From Halonotius roseus (GTDB taxonomy: Archaea; Halobacteriota; Halobacteria; Halobacteriales; Haloferacaceae), in the NCBI RefSeq assembly GCF_006861655.1, contig NZ_SESI01000001.1:756328-820327 (forward strand): a stretch of 64,000 bases of DNA, written 5' to 3'. This document shows, piece by piece, positions 41,829 through 51,014 of this stretch. The notes under the pieces are model-generated. The model saw nothing but the letters and a program-made list of their open reading frames with translations. It had not been told where the DNA came from and searched no databases. How positions within the stretch are numbered: the first letter of the stretch is position 1; every line of letters starts with the position of its first letter. Position numbers and translations under genes: made by a program.

Positions 41829-42935
41829 ATGACCGCGCTTTCGGACGCCTATGCGGGGACGGTCGCCGACCAGCGGGGGCGGGGATGGCTGTATCTCGGC
41901 ATCGGCCTCTTTCTGGCCGGCGCGATCCTCGTCGTCGCCGGGATCATCGCCGCCGGCTCGGGGCTGTTGACCGCCCAAGGCTACTCGCTGGGCGAGGCGC
42001 GCTGGATCGCCGGGATCCTCGGCGGCGTCGGCGTCCCGGCGGTCTTCCTTGGGATCTTTACCATCCTGCCGGCCGGCCGGACGACCCGGGGGGCCGCGCT
42101 CATCGGCGCGTCGATCGCCATGTTCGGCGTCGCGCTGTTCGCCTACGCCTACCCCTGCCAGTGGATCGGCAACACCTGCGCGACAGGCGGCCCGAATCTG
42201 ACGCTGCCGACCGCCGGCATCTACTTTCTCGGCACGCTGACAACCTTCTGGTGTCTGTTCACCGGCGTTGCCAACTTCAAAACCCGCAACGATCCCGGCG
42301 GAACGGTACGGATGGAGATCCGCAACATCACCCGCCAGGGCGACGCTGGCGGGGACAGCGAGGGGTTCGGCGGCCTCGGCGGCGTCGGCTTCTTCGGCAC
42401 CGATCCCGACGGCGACGTGGCGACCCAGACCAACGCCCCCGGATCGGCACCGGCCGGCGGGGCGGCCGCCACCAGCGACGGCGGCGCGGCGACCGAGCAG
42501 CTCTCGACGCCGGCGGGGAGCACCACGGCACAACCGGAGTCGACACCGAGTGCGTCGACAACGCCGAACACGGGATCACCGACGAGCAGTCAGTCCGAGG
42601 CGACGAGCAGCCAGTCAGCAACAACGAGCGACCAGGCCACAACGACAACAACGAGCAACCAGTCCGGCGTGACGACCAACACACAGTCAACAACAGGCGG
42701 GTCGACAACGACCACCAGCGGCGTCGACCAGGTGCAACCGAACGCCAGCCGCGGGCCGACCAGCGGAGCACCGTCCCGCTCCGACGACAACGCCGAGGCA
42801 TCGATCGATCGCTACTGTGGCAGCTGCGCGCAGTTCCAGTACGTCCGCACCGACAGCGGGATCCAACCCTACTGTGCCCACCACGACGAGCTGATGGACG
42901 ACATGGAATCCTGCGAGTCGTGGGAACCGCGGTGA
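41829..42935 (+). CDS. Membrane protein with Ser/Thr-rich stalk and Cys/His C-terminal module
   Basis: A 368-residue protein. Four transmembrane helices occupy about residues 20-160 (LYLGIGLFLAGAILVVAGII; AALIGASIAMFGVALFAYA; AGIYFLGTLTTFWCLFTGVAN). Then comes a short conserved RMEIRNITRQ block and about 130 residues of Ser, Thr, Gln, Ala and Gly. A final 45-residue module has a metal-like pattern: YCGSCAQFQY...YCAHHDEL...CESW. The family is widespread in haloarchaea as I recall it, with no known role. The stalk may be disordered or glycosylated if outside; topology is not settled. Confidence 0.75.
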   Translation: MTALSDAYAGTVADQRGRGWLYLGIGLFLAGAILVVAGIIAAGSGLLTAQGYSLGEARWIAGILGGVGVPAVFLGIFTILPAGRTTRGAALIGASIAMFGVALFAYAYPCQWIGNTCATGGPNLTLPTAGIYFLGTLTTFWCLFTGVANFKTRNDPGGTVRMEIRNITRQGDAGGDSEGFGGLGGVGFFGTDPDGDVATQTNAPGSAPAGGAAATSDGGAATEQLSTPAGSTTAQPESTPSASTTPNTGSPTSSQSEATSSQSATTSDQATTTTTSNQSGVTTNTQSTTGGSTTTTSGVDQVQPNASRGPTSGAPSRSDDNAEASIDRYCGSCAQFQYVRTDSGIQPYCAHHDELMDDMESCESWEPR

Positions 42936-42967
42936 GGTATCGGTCTCTTTTGCGGCGGCGTAGCTGA

Positions 42968-44755
42968 TCAGTGGAGGAAGGCTGCAAGCTCGTCGCTGGA
43001 GTTTGTGTTGAGCACGTCGGCCGCTTCCGCCCAGCCGCGGCGGGCCGTTCGGACGCCGTAACGGACGTGCTCGAAGTCAGCGGGCCCATGGGCGTCGGTG
43101 TTGATCGCCACCGTCCCACCGGCCTCAACGACCGCCCGCACTGCCTCGCCGTGGAGGTCGAGTCGCATCGGGTTGGCGTTGACTTCGAGTGCCGTTTCGT
43201 GCTCGGCAGCCGTTTCGGCGAGCACGGTGAGATCGACCGAGAGCCCCTTGCGGCTGTTGATCATCCGGCCGGTCGGGTGGCCGATGATGTCGACAGCGGG
43301 GTGTTCGGCCGCCCGACAGAGTCGCTCGGTCGCCGCCTCGGTGTCCTGATCGAGCGCGCTGTGCGGGGAGGCGACGACGAGATCCAACTCGGCCAACAAG
43401 TCGTCGTCGGTGCTCAGCGAGCCGTCGACGTCGATGTTGGTCTCGACGCCGTGAAACACGTCGATCGCGGCGTCGTCGCGTGCCTCGTCGACGGCGGCCA
43501 TCTGCTCGCGAAGGTCGTCGTCGGTGAGGCCGATCGACTCGATGATCCCCGGCCCCGAAGCGTGGTCGGTCACGCAGTGGTAGTCGTAGCCGCGGTCGGC
43601 GGCGGCCGCCACCATCTCCGCGATCGAGTGTCGGCCATCCGACCACTCGGAGTGGGTGTGGCAGTCGCCGTGGATGTCGGCGGTCTCGACGAGCGTCGGG
43701 AGGGAGCCCTCGGCTGCGGCTTCAACCTCGCCGGTGTCCTCGCGGAGCTCCGGCGGGATCCAGTCGAGACCGAGTTCGTCGTACATCGCGGTCTCGGTCT
43801 CACCGGCAAGGCGGACGCCCGCACGTTGGCTGTCGGCGTTGTCGGTATCAGCGGCTTCGTTGTCGCCCCCATCGGCTGCGTCGTCGAGCTCAGAAACATC
43901 GAACAGGCCGTACTCGTTGAGCTTGTATCCCTGGTCGATGGCGACGTTGCGGAGTTTGACGTTGTGATCCTTGCTGCCGGTGAAATACTGGAGGGCCGCG
44001 CCGAACTCCGCGGGTACGACGACCCGGAGGTCAATCCGGACGTTGTCGGCGCGAACGCTGGATTTGTGGCTGCCGGCCTCGATCACGTCGTCGGCGTCAG
44101 GCCAGTCGGTAAAGGCGTCGACGACGGCCTCGCTGGCGTCGCTGGCAACGAGCACGTCGATGTCGCCGATAGTGTCCTTCCACCGCCGGATCGAGCCGGC
44201 GACATCGACGCGGTCGACGGCGTCGTGGGCGGCGAGATAGTCGGTCACCGTGTCAGCAACCGGCCGGGCGTCGCCGAGCCGTTCGCGCTGCTGGCTTTGG
44301 CGGGCAAAGGGGATGTTATCGAGGATGTTCTGCTCGGTTTTCGCGCCGAACCCTTTGATCTCTTGAATCTTGCCGGCCTCGGCGGCCGCTTCGAGTTCGT
44401 CGAGATCGGTGATGCCGAGTTCCTCGTAGAGCGTGCCGACCGTCTTGGGGCCGACGCCTTCGACGCTGGTGAGGGCGGCCATATCGACCGGCATCGACTC
44501 CCGGAGGTCTTCGAGTTCGCTGATCTCACCGGTCTCGACGTATTCGACGATCTTCGAGGCGATGGCGTCGCCGACGCGGTCGATCTCGCTGACGGCGTCC
44601 TCGCCGGTCGCCGCAAGCTGTTCGATCGGTTCGGGATACTCGGCGACGTTTTCGGCGGCTCGGCGGTAGGCGGTGGGCTTGTACTCGACGCCCGTCGCTT
44701 CGAGCCGGTCGGCAAACTCGAAGAGTAGGCGCGCGACCTCGTCGTTGTAGCTCAT
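42968..44755 (-). CDS. polX: Family X DNA polymerase with PHP domain
   Basis: A 595-residue PolX used in base excision repair gap filling. Two helix-hairpin-helix units (EIDRVGDAIASKI; LTSVEGVGPKTV and IKGFGAKTEQNI) precede the nucleotidyltransferase site VAGSIRR...IGDIDVLV (Asp198, Asp200) with a third acid at Asp242. The C-terminal PHP domain (from about 359) starts DIHGDCHTHSEWSDGRHS and has the full metal set, giving a likely 3'-5' exonuclease or AP-site activity. A 23-residue acidic insertion (about 290-312) separates the domains. The ATG at 44753-44755 is used. Confidence 0.93.
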   Translation of the reverse strand: MSYNDEVARLLFEFADRLEATGVEYKPTAYRRAAENVAEYPEPIEQLAATGEDAVSEIDRVGDAIASKIVEYVETGEISELEDLRESMPVDMAALTSVEGVGPKTVGTLYEELGITDLDELEAAAEAGKIQEIKGFGAKTEQNILDNIPFARQSQQRERLGDARPVADTVTDYLAAHDAVDRVDVAGSIRRWKDTIGDIDVLVASDASEAVVDAFTDWPDADDVIEAGSHKSSVRADNVRIDLRVVVPAEFGAALQYFTGSKDHNVKLRNVAIDQGYKLNEYGLFDVSELDDAADGGDNEAADTDNADSQRAGVRLAGETETAMYDELGLDWIPPELREDTGEVEAAAEGSLPTLVETADIHGDCHTHSEWSDGRHSIAEMVAAAADRGYDYHCVTDHASGPGIIESIGLTDDDLREQMAAVDEARDDAAIDVFHGVETNIDVDGSLSTDDDLLAELDLVVASPHSALDQDTEAATERLCRAAEHPAVDIIGHPTGRMINSRKGLSVDLTVLAETAAEHETALEVNANPMRLDLHGEAVRAVVEAGGTVAINTDAHGPADFEHVRYGVRTARRGWAEAADVLNTNSSDELAAFLH

Positions 44756-44826
44756 TGCGTGGAGGTTGTGGAGCCGGCCACTTAGCTCCGGCCGCTGGAG
44801 TGGTTCGGGACGACGCAGGACAGTTG

Positions 44827-45264
44827 CTACCGCCGGTTCCGGCTGTTGTCGTCCTCGTGACCGAGTGCCTTCTTGAGAAAGTTCGTCCACCGCTTCTTGT
44901 CCGCCGCCTCCTGTCGCTTCGACTCGGCTTCAAGATCGACCGGATCCAGCTGATCGAGGGCGTTGAGCGCGCGGTCGATGCCGACGATCGCCTCGACGTG
45001 ATCTTGGCCTTCCTCGTAGCTGACCTCGTTGTTTTCGATTAGATCGACGCGCTCGACGCGCTCACGGCGGAGATTGCGTTTGGCGGTCTCGACCCGGTCG
45101 CGCTCACCCGGCGGGATCGTCTCACGGCGTTTGATCTCGAAGACAAACGCCCGGAGATCGATCGTCTCCCCTTGGATCTCGATCGCCTCCGGCAGCTGCC
45201 GGCCAACCGTCGCCCCGTCGCGGCCGATCCGTTCGAGCAGCTGTTTTTGCTGGTAGGCCTTCAC
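44827..45264 (-). CDS. Conserved haloarchaeal protein (DUF5788-like)
   Basis: A 145-residue, mostly helical, highly charged protein. It has QKQLLERIGRDGATVGRQLPE, IDLRAFVFEIKRRETIPPGER and EEGQDHVEAIVGIDRALNAL, blocks I recall from a haloarchaeal family (DUF5788). No membrane segment or catalytic motif. It lies upstream of PolX on the same strand with a 71-base gap. Confidence 0.78.
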   Translation of the reverse strand: MKAYQQKQLLERIGRDGATVGRQLPEAIEIQGETIDLRAFVFEIKRRETIPPGERDRVETAKRNLRRERVERVDLIENNEVSYEEGQDHVEAIVGIDRALNALDQLDPVDLEAESKRQEAADKKRWTNFLKKALGHEDDNSRNRR

Positions 45265-45381
45265 AGCTCATGGTCGGTGCTCGGGGTACTTGCCTCCACC
45301 GCCCAACAGCCGCTGTCACCGACAGGGGACCAAATGGGCCGAAAACTGAACCTTCTTATGTGGCTCACCAGTAGGCAGCAT

Positions 45382-46725
45382 ATGGGTTTGTTCGAACGGC
45401 TGCGCGGCGATGACGGCCCCCGCGTTGCGTTCATCGGTATCGACGGTGTGCCGTACAGTCTTCTCTCGGAGCACAGCGACCGCTTCCCGAATCTCTCCGC
45501 GCTGATCGAGGAGGGGTCGGCGGGCGCGATCGACAGCATCGTCCCCCCGGAGTCGAGTGCCTGTTGGCCCGCGCTCACCACCGGCGTCAATCCCGGCGAA
45601 ACCGGTGTGTATGGCTTCCAGGACCGGGAAAACGGCTCCTATGAGACCTACGTCCCGATGGGTCGTGACGTACAGGCAACCCGGCTGTGGGATCGCGTCA
45701 CCGAGGCCGACCGCGAGGCAACGGTGATGAACGTCCCCGTGACGTTCCCGCCACAGCGCAATGTCCAGCGGATGGTCTCGGGCTTTCTCTCGCCGAGCGT
45801 TGAGAAGGCCAGCCACCCCGAGGAGCTGACACAGACGCTGGAGGATGGCGGCTACATCATCGATGTCAACGCCAAACTCGGACACAAGGACGACAAAACG
45901 GAGTTCATCGAGCACGCCCACAAGACGCTCGATCGGCGGTTTGATGCCTTCGAGCACTATCTCACGGCCGACGACTGGGATCTCTTCTTTGGCGTCTTCA
46001 TGACGACCGACCGGGTCAACCACTTCCTGTTCAAGGATTACGAACGGGACGGCGAGAACCGGGAAGCCTTCTTCGAGTTCTACGAGCAACTGGACGACTA
46101 CATCGGCCAGATCCGGTCGATGTTGCCGGATGACGTGACGCTGATGATCGCCTCCGATCACGGGTTTACCAGCCTCGATTACGAGGTGCACTGCAACACG
46201 TGGCTCGAAGAGGAGGGGCTGTTGTCCTACGAGGATGACGACCACAGCGAGCTCGGCGACATCGCCGACGATGCGACCGCCTACTCGCTCATCCCGGGGC
46301 GGTTCTACATCAACCTCGAAGGCCGAGAACCCCGCGGGAGCGTCCCCGAATCCGAGTACGAGGCGGTTCGAGCGGATCTCAAAGAGCGTCTCGAAAATCT
46401 GGAGGGCCCCGACGGTACGCCGGTTTGCGAACGGGTCGTCGAGAAAGAAGACGCCTTCCGCGGCGATCACGACGATATCGCCGCCGACCTCGTGGCGATC
46501 CCGAACCACGGCTTCGACCTGAAATCCGGGTTTTCGGGCCACGACGCGGTCTTCGACACCGGCCCGCGCAACGGGATGCACAGCTTCGATAACGCAACGC
46601 TGCTGATCGACGATGATGAGGCAACGATCGAGGACGCCGATCTCTACGATATCGCGCCGACGATCCTCGATCTCATGGATCTCGACTACGACCGCACCGA
46701 CTTCGACGGCGCGAGTCTGGTGTAG
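45382..46725 (+). CDS. Alkaline phosphatase-superfamily phosphodiesterase
   Basis: A 447-residue type I phosphodiesterase/nucleotide pyrophosphatase-like enzyme. Metal ligands are seen in VAFIGIDGVPYSLL (Asp), FGVFMTTDRVNHFLF (Asp, His) and LMIASDHGFTSLDYEVHCNTWL (Asp, His). The nucleophile region is PPESSACWPALTTGVNPGETGVYGF. There is no signal peptide, so it acts inside the cell. The family includes phosphoglycerate mutase-like and glycosyl/lipid-linked hydrolases; the substrate here is unknown. The ATG at 45382 follows an AT-rich patch. Confidence 0.88.
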   Translation: MGLFERLRGDDGPRVAFIGIDGVPYSLLSEHSDRFPNLSALIEEGSAGAIDSIVPPESSACWPALTTGVNPGETGVYGFQDRENGSYETYVPMGRDVQATRLWDRVTEADREATVMNVPVTFPPQRNVQRMVSGFLSPSVEKASHPEELTQTLEDGGYIIDVNAKLGHKDDKTEFIEHAHKTLDRRFDAFEHYLTADDWDLFFGVFMTTDRVNHFLFKDYERDGENREAFFEFYEQLDDYIGQIRSMLPDDVTLMIASDHGFTSLDYEVHCNTWLEEEGLLSYEDDDHSELGDIADDATAYSLIPGRFYINLEGREPRGSVPESEYEAVRADLKERLENLEGPDGTPVCERVVEKEDAFRGDHDDIAADLVAIPNHGFDLKSGFSGHDAVFDTGPRNGMHSFDNATLLIDDDEATIEDADLYDIAPTILDLMDLDYDRTDFDGASLV

Positions 46726-46776
46726 CGGTCGCCGCAAACAATCAACTGTTTTGCCGACGGCCACACAATCGGTGGT

Positions 46777-47205
46777 ATGTTACACACAGTCGCCGATGAA
46801 CTCGACACACTCACACCGGCGTCGCTGGTGGCCGGCTACGCCGACAGACTCGCCACGACGCTGGAGGCTGTCGGGATCGACACCGCGGCCGACGAAACCG
46901 AGCTTGAGCGAGCGACGCTGTCGACGGTCGCCGACGGCGAGGTCGACGGGCTGTCGCTGACCGACGCGGCGGCGATTCTGGCTTTGTCCGAATCGACACC
47001 CGACAGCGAGGCGATCGTCCTCGAAACGCGGGATCATCTGCTGATGGGGATGACCACCGCTGTCCTCGATGTCGACGCCGTCGCCGCCGAGCTCGATGTC
47101 GGCCTGACCGGCCAGGAAGTCCAGCAGGCCATCGAGGGGCGGGCACCGCTCACCCTCGAAGAGCTGGCGGCGATCCAGGCCGTGATCGACGGCCGGGAGC
47201 GATGA
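46777..47205 (+). CDS. Conserved haloarchaeal protein (DUF5791-like)
   Basis: A 142-residue acidic helical protein. Blocks AVADELDTLTPASLV-like N-terminus, LTDAAAILALSES, LETRDHLLMGMTTAVLDVD and LTLEELAAIQAVID match what I recall of a haloarchaeal family (DUF5791). The LTGQEVQQAIEGRAPLTLEEL region could be helix-turn-helix-like. Its stop overlaps the following epimerase-like gene by 4 bases, so they are coupled. Confidence 0.78.
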   Translation: MLHTVADELDTLTPASLVAGYADRLATTLEAVGIDTAADETELERATLSTVADGEVDGLSLTDAAAILALSESTPDSEAIVLETRDHLLMGMTTAVLDVDAVAAELDVGLTGQEVQQAIEGRAPLTLEELAAIQAVIDGRER

Positions 47206-48095
47206 TGCGGGTCGTCATCCTCGGCTGTGGCTACATCGGGATCGAACTCGGCCGACAGCTCACCGCGGCGGGCCACGACGTTGTCGGCGTCCGCCGGTCG
47301 GACTCGGGCTGTCAGGCGATCGAAGAGGCTGACTTCAGTTCCCACCAAGCCGATCTCACAGAGGGCGACGACCTTGCGGGGCTGCCGGACGCCGACTGGC
47401 TCGTTTTCGCCGCCTCCTCGGGTGGGAGAGACGCCGAAGCAGCACGGGAAATCTACGTCGACGCGCTGGGCGACGCGATCGAGGGCTACGGGGCCCGCGA
47501 GTCGCCACCGGATCGACTCGTCTACACCTCCAGTACGGGCGTCTACGGCGACCACAACGGTGGGTGGGTCGACGAGGAGACACCACTTGAGCCGACGACC
47601 GACAAAACCGAGGTGCTCGTCGAGGCCGAACGGATCACCCGCCAGCAGGCCGCCGCCCACGGCATCGACGGCACCGTTGCGCGGTTTTCCGGCCTCTACG
47701 GGCCGGATCGCTACCGATTGAACCGGTATCTGGAGGGGCCGGTGACGGAGGGCTATCTCAACATGGTACACCGCGTCGACGCCGCCGGTGCGGTCGCATT
47801 TCTGCTGACCGAGGATTGTGCGCGCGACGAGGTCGTGCTTGTGACCGACGACGAGCCGGCCGACAAATGGGAGTTCGCCGACTGGCTGGCCGACGAGTGC
47901 GGTGTCGAGACACCACCCAAACAAACCAAGGAGGAACGCCTCGCGGAGAGTGACCTCTCGGATGCGGGTCGCCGTCGCGTGCTGACAAGCAAACGCTGTT
48001 CGAACGAGTATCTCCGCGGGATTGGCTACGAGTTCACGTATCCGACCTACCGCGAGGGGTATCGGGCCGCCATCGACACCTACACCGACGACTAA
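47202..48095 (+). CDS. NAD(P)-dependent epimerase/SDR-like protein
   Basis: A 297-residue extended-SDR-like Rossmann protein. The dinucleotide loop is VVILGCGYIGIELG, followed by VVGVRRSD at the end of the second strand. The YTSSTGVYGDHNGGWVDEETP segment is the SDR active-site region, but the usual Tyr-x3-Lys is not clear, so catalysis may be atypical (as in YeeZ-like proteins). RFSGLYGPDRY and MVHRVDAAGAV are conserved. It overlaps the DUF5791-like gene. Substrate unknown. Confidence 0.85.
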   Translation: MMRVVILGCGYIGIELGRQLTAAGHDVVGVRRSDSGCQAIEEADFSSHQADLTEGDDLAGLPDADWLVFAASSGGRDAEAAREIYVDALGDAIEGYGARESPPDRLVYTSSTGVYGDHNGGWVDEETPLEPTTDKTEVLVEAERITRQQAAAHGIDGTVARFSGLYGPDRYRLNRYLEGPVTEGYLNMVHRVDAAGAVAFLLTEDCARDEVVLVTDDEPADKWEFADWLADECGVETPPKQTKEERLAESDLSDAGRRRVLTSKRCSNEYLRGIGYEFTYPTYREGYRAAIDTYTDD

Positions 48096-48205
48096 CCCTG
48101 TTGGTCGCTCACCCGATCTCGCAGCGACCGCGTAGCCGTTTTTGTTGTCTGTGATCCAACAGTGTGACACGAACGTTCTTCATGACGGCCGCAAATAGGC
48201 GTGGT

Positions 48206-49384
48206 ATGGAGCAGTTCGTGGCCGTCGACGGAGCCCTCTCGGCGGCGGCGACGGCCGTTGAGAGCCGGCCGCTGCTTGTCGCCATCGCGCTCGTCGCCGC
48301 CGCCGGGCTGGCGGTGGCTGCCTACCGATGGCTGCGGACAACCCCCGGCGAGCGGTTCACCGAGCTGGTGGCCGACCGCGAGGCGGCGGTCGTGCTCATG
48401 CACCCAAACCCCGATCCCGACGCGATGGCGGCGGCGATGGGTGTCGCCGCCCTCGGCAAGCAGGTCGACACCGAGATGACGATCCAGTACCCCGGCCAGA
48501 TCCGCCATCAGGAAAACCGAGCGTTCCGTACCGTGCTCGAACTCGATATCGAGGCCGTCGACCACGTCACCGAGCTGGCCGCCGAGGACGTGATCCTCGT
48601 CGATCACAACGAGCCCCGCGGCTTCGACGGCTGTGACGGGATCCTCCCGACCGCGGTCGTCGACCACCATCCCGGCGACGGCAGCGGCGAGCAGTTCACC
48701 GACGTGCGTACCGACTACGGAGCCTGTGCGAGCATCATCGCCGAGTATTTCCGGGATATCGGCGCGGTGCCGGTGCCGGCCGACGAACACGCCAGCGAGA
48801 CCAACGCCACCCGTGTCGTCCCCTCCTTTACCGCGACCGGCCTGCTGTACGGGATCTTAGCGGACACCCAACATCTGACCGTCGGGGCGTCGGCCGCCGA
48901 CTTCGACGCCGCCGCCTACCTCCAGCCCGGTGTCGACGAGGACAAACTTGATCGGATCGCCAACCCCGAGGTCGACGCCGAGGTGTTGGAGATCAAGGCC
49001 AGAGCGATCGCCGGCCGTCAAACCCAGGGCTCGTTTGCGGTCTCGGATGTTGGCACGGTGACCAACGCCGACGCGATCCCGCAGGCCGCCGACGAGCTCA
49101 TCCGCTTGGAGGGGATCACCGCGGTCGTCGTCATCGGCGAACGCGAGGGGACGATCCACCTCTCGGGTCGCTCCCGGGATGACCGCGTCCATATGGGCCG
49201 GGCCTTGGAGGCGGCGACCGCCGACGCGGAGACGGCGAGTGCCGGCGGCCACGCCCGGATGGGCGGCGGCCAGATCGCCCCCCGAACCGAGGTTACCGAC
49301 GGCGGCGAAACCGACCGCGAGCCGGCGATGAGCCGGGACGCGCTCGTCGAGGAGATCTTTGCCTGCCTCTCGGGGGACGTGTGA
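48206..49384 (+). CDS. Membrane-anchored DHH-family phosphoesterase
   Basis: A 392-residue protein. One transmembrane helix (about residues 20-40, LLVAIALVAAAGLAVAAY) is followed by a DHH domain with LMHPNPDPDAMAAAMGV, ILVDHNEPRG and VVDHHPGDG, then a DHHA1-type end (GGHARMGGGQIAP). DHH phosphoesterases include oligoribonucleases, c-di-AMP phosphodiesterases and RecJ-like nucleases. The combination of a membrane anchor with DHH-DHHA1 recalls GdpP-type c-di-AMP phosphodiesterases, without their PAS/GGDEF parts. The start at 48206 is preferred; an in-frame ATG at 48182 is possible. Confidence 0.85.
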   Translation: MEQFVAVDGALSAAATAVESRPLLVAIALVAAAGLAVAAYRWLRTTPGERFTELVADREAAVVLMHPNPDPDAMAAAMGVAALGKQVDTEMTIQYPGQIRHQENRAFRTVLELDIEAVDHVTELAAEDVILVDHNEPRGFDGCDGILPTAVVDHHPGDGSGEQFTDVRTDYGACASIIAEYFRDIGAVPVPADEHASETNATRVVPSFTATGLLYGILADTQHLTVGASAADFDAAAYLQPGVDEDKLDRIANPEVDAEVLEIKARAIAGRQTQGSFAVSDVGTVTNADAIPQAADELIRLEGITAVVVIGEREGTIHLSGRSRDDRVHMGRALEAATADAETASAGGHARMGGGQIAPRTEVTDGGETDREPAMSRDALVEEIFACLSGDV

Positions 49385-49459
49385 GCTGTCGCAAGACGAC
49401 GACTAACACGCACTGACCGCGATCCCGATGCTTATTCGCCGCGGGCCGAAATTGGGGGT

Positions 49460-50563
49460 ATGGCAACCGAACGCGGGACATGGAGCTACCGAGACCGCTT
49501 CGGCGACAGCTTCGGCCGCACCTACTTCCGGCGGTTCCCGCCCGGTGTCTGTTCCTCGATCGGCCTCGGCACCTATCTCGGCGAGCCGACCGACGCCGTC
49601 GACGACGACTACCGCGAGGCGATCACGACCGCCCTCGACAACGGGATCAACATCGTCGATACGGCGATCAACTACCGCTGTCAGCGCGGCGAGCGCGTCG
49701 TCGGCGACGCCCTCACCGGGAGCGATGTCGACCGCGATGAGATCGTCGTCGCCACGAAAGGCGGCTTTCTCCCCTTCGACGGCGAGCGACCCGCCGAGCC
49801 GGGGGGGTATATCCGCGAGCAGTATGTCGAGCCCGGGATCGTCGACCCCGAGACGCTTGTCCGCGGCAGCCACAGCATCGAGGCCGGCGTCATCGATCAC
49901 CTGCTGGATCGGTCGCTATCGAATCTTGATCTCGACCGAATCGACTGCTACTACGTCCACAACCCCGAAACACAGCTGCTCGAACGCGAACCTGAGGCGG
50001 TCTACGACAGCCTCGAAGCCACCTTCGAGCTGTTAGAGCGTCGCCGGGCGGCCGGCGATATCGGCTGCTATGGGCTGGCGACCTGGGAGGCGTTTCGGGT
50101 CGATCCGGGAGCCGACCAGCATCTTTCGCTGCCGACGCTGCTGGAGCGAGCCGCACAAGCCGCCGAGACCGTCGGTGTCGGTGACCACGGTCTTCAAGTA
50201 CTTCAGCTTCCGTTCAACGTCGAGATGGCCGACGCCTTCACACGAGCGACCCAGCCAGCCCCACCCGACGCCGACGAGGAGGGGCCGGTCAGTGTCCTGG
50301 AGTACGCCCACGCCGCGGGCCTCCATGTCGTCACCAGCGCGAGCCTCGGGCAGGGCGCGTTGGCAAGGTCGTTGCCGTCGGCGGTCGCCGCGGAGTTGGC
50401 CGGTGATACGACCGCCCAGCGGGCGATCAACTTCGCCCGGAGCGCGCCCGGTGTGACGACCGCACTGGTCGGGATGTCATCGCCGGCCCATGTCGCCGAA
50501 AACGTCGCCGCCGGCACGTTCGATCCGCTGGGCGCGAGTGCGTTCGACGCGATCTTTGAGTAA
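49460..50563 (+). CDS. Aldo/keto reductase
   Basis: A 367-residue TIM-barrel oxidoreductase. Typical blocks are IGLGTYLGEPTD, GINIVDTAINYRCQRGERVVGDAL (Asp and Tyr of the tetrad), VVATKGGFLP (Lys), DRIDCYYVHNPE (His) and GVTTALVGMSSPAHVAEN near the cofactor site. It uses NAD(P)H; the carbonyl substrate is unknown. The methylglyoxal synthase gene follows by 43 bases on the same strand, which makes a role in handling methylglyoxal-type aldehydes plausible. Confidence 0.88.
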   Translation: MATERGTWSYRDRFGDSFGRTYFRRFPPGVCSSIGLGTYLGEPTDAVDDDYREAITTALDNGINIVDTAINYRCQRGERVVGDALTGSDVDRDEIVVATKGGFLPFDGERPAEPGGYIREQYVEPGIVDPETLVRGSHSIEAGVIDHLLDRSLSNLDLDRIDCYYVHNPETQLLEREPEAVYDSLEATFELLERRRAAGDIGCYGLATWEAFRVDPGADQHLSLPTLLERAAQAAETVGVGDHGLQVLQLPFNVEMADAFTRATQPAPPDADEEGPVSVLEYAHAAGLHVVTSASLGQGALARSLPSAVAAELAGDTTAQRAINFARSAPGVTTALVGMSSPAHVAENVAAGTFDPLGASAFDAIFE

Positions 50564-50605
50564 CACCGGGAACTTTCAAGCCCCCGGCGAGCACAGCGAC
50601 AGTCG

Positions 50606-50980
50606 ATGCGATTGGCACTGATCGCCCACGACGAAAAGAAGGATGACCTGATCGAATTCGCCCGCGAGCACGAGGACTGGCTTGCGGAGGCGGAGCTGAT
50701 GGCGACCGGGACGACCGGCAAACGGCTGATGGAGGCGACCGATCTGGAGGTGGAACGGAAGGCCTCGGGCCCGCTCGGCGGCGACATGCAGATCGGCGGT
50801 GAGATCGCCGACGGCGACTGCGAGGGGCTGATCTTCCTGCGGGATCCGCTGACAGCCCAGCCACACGAGCCGGATGTCTCCGCGCTGTTGCGGATCTGTG
50901 ATGTCCACGACACGCCGCTGGCGACAAACGAGGCCTCAGCGACGTTCCTGCTGGAAGGGCTGTTCGCCGACGACCGCTGA
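50606..50980 (+). CDS. mgsA: Methylglyoxal synthase
   Basis: Converts dihydroxyacetone phosphate to methylglyoxal and phosphate, a glycolytic bypass. A 124-residue protein with the MGS-like fold: [14 protein letters not shown] (His and Lys), ATGTTGKRL for phosphate binding, [14 protein letters not shown] (catalytic Asp) and [15 protein letters not shown], then [12 protein letters not shown]. All signature residues are present. It follows an aldo/keto reductase that could process the product. Confidence 0.94.
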   Translation: MRLALIAHDEKKDDLIEFAREHEDWLAEAELMATGTTGKRLMEATDLEVERKASGPLGGDMQIGGEIADGDCEGLIFLRDPLTAQPHEPDVSALLRICDVHDTPLATNEASATFLLEGLFADDR

Positions 50981-51014
50981 GGAGACTTTTGTACGAGCGG
51001 CGACAACGCCCTGT

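Noticed and set aside
42971-44728. A 585-codon open frame on the plus strand
   Set aside because: It is exactly antisense to polX, whose protein has every family motif. The antisense product is Val/Gly/Arg-rich without recognisable domains, as expected in high-GC DNA.
45316-46764. A 482-codon open frame on the minus strand
   Set aside because: Antisense to the alkaline phosphatase-superfamily gene; no domain, wrong amino acid composition for a haloarchaeal protein.
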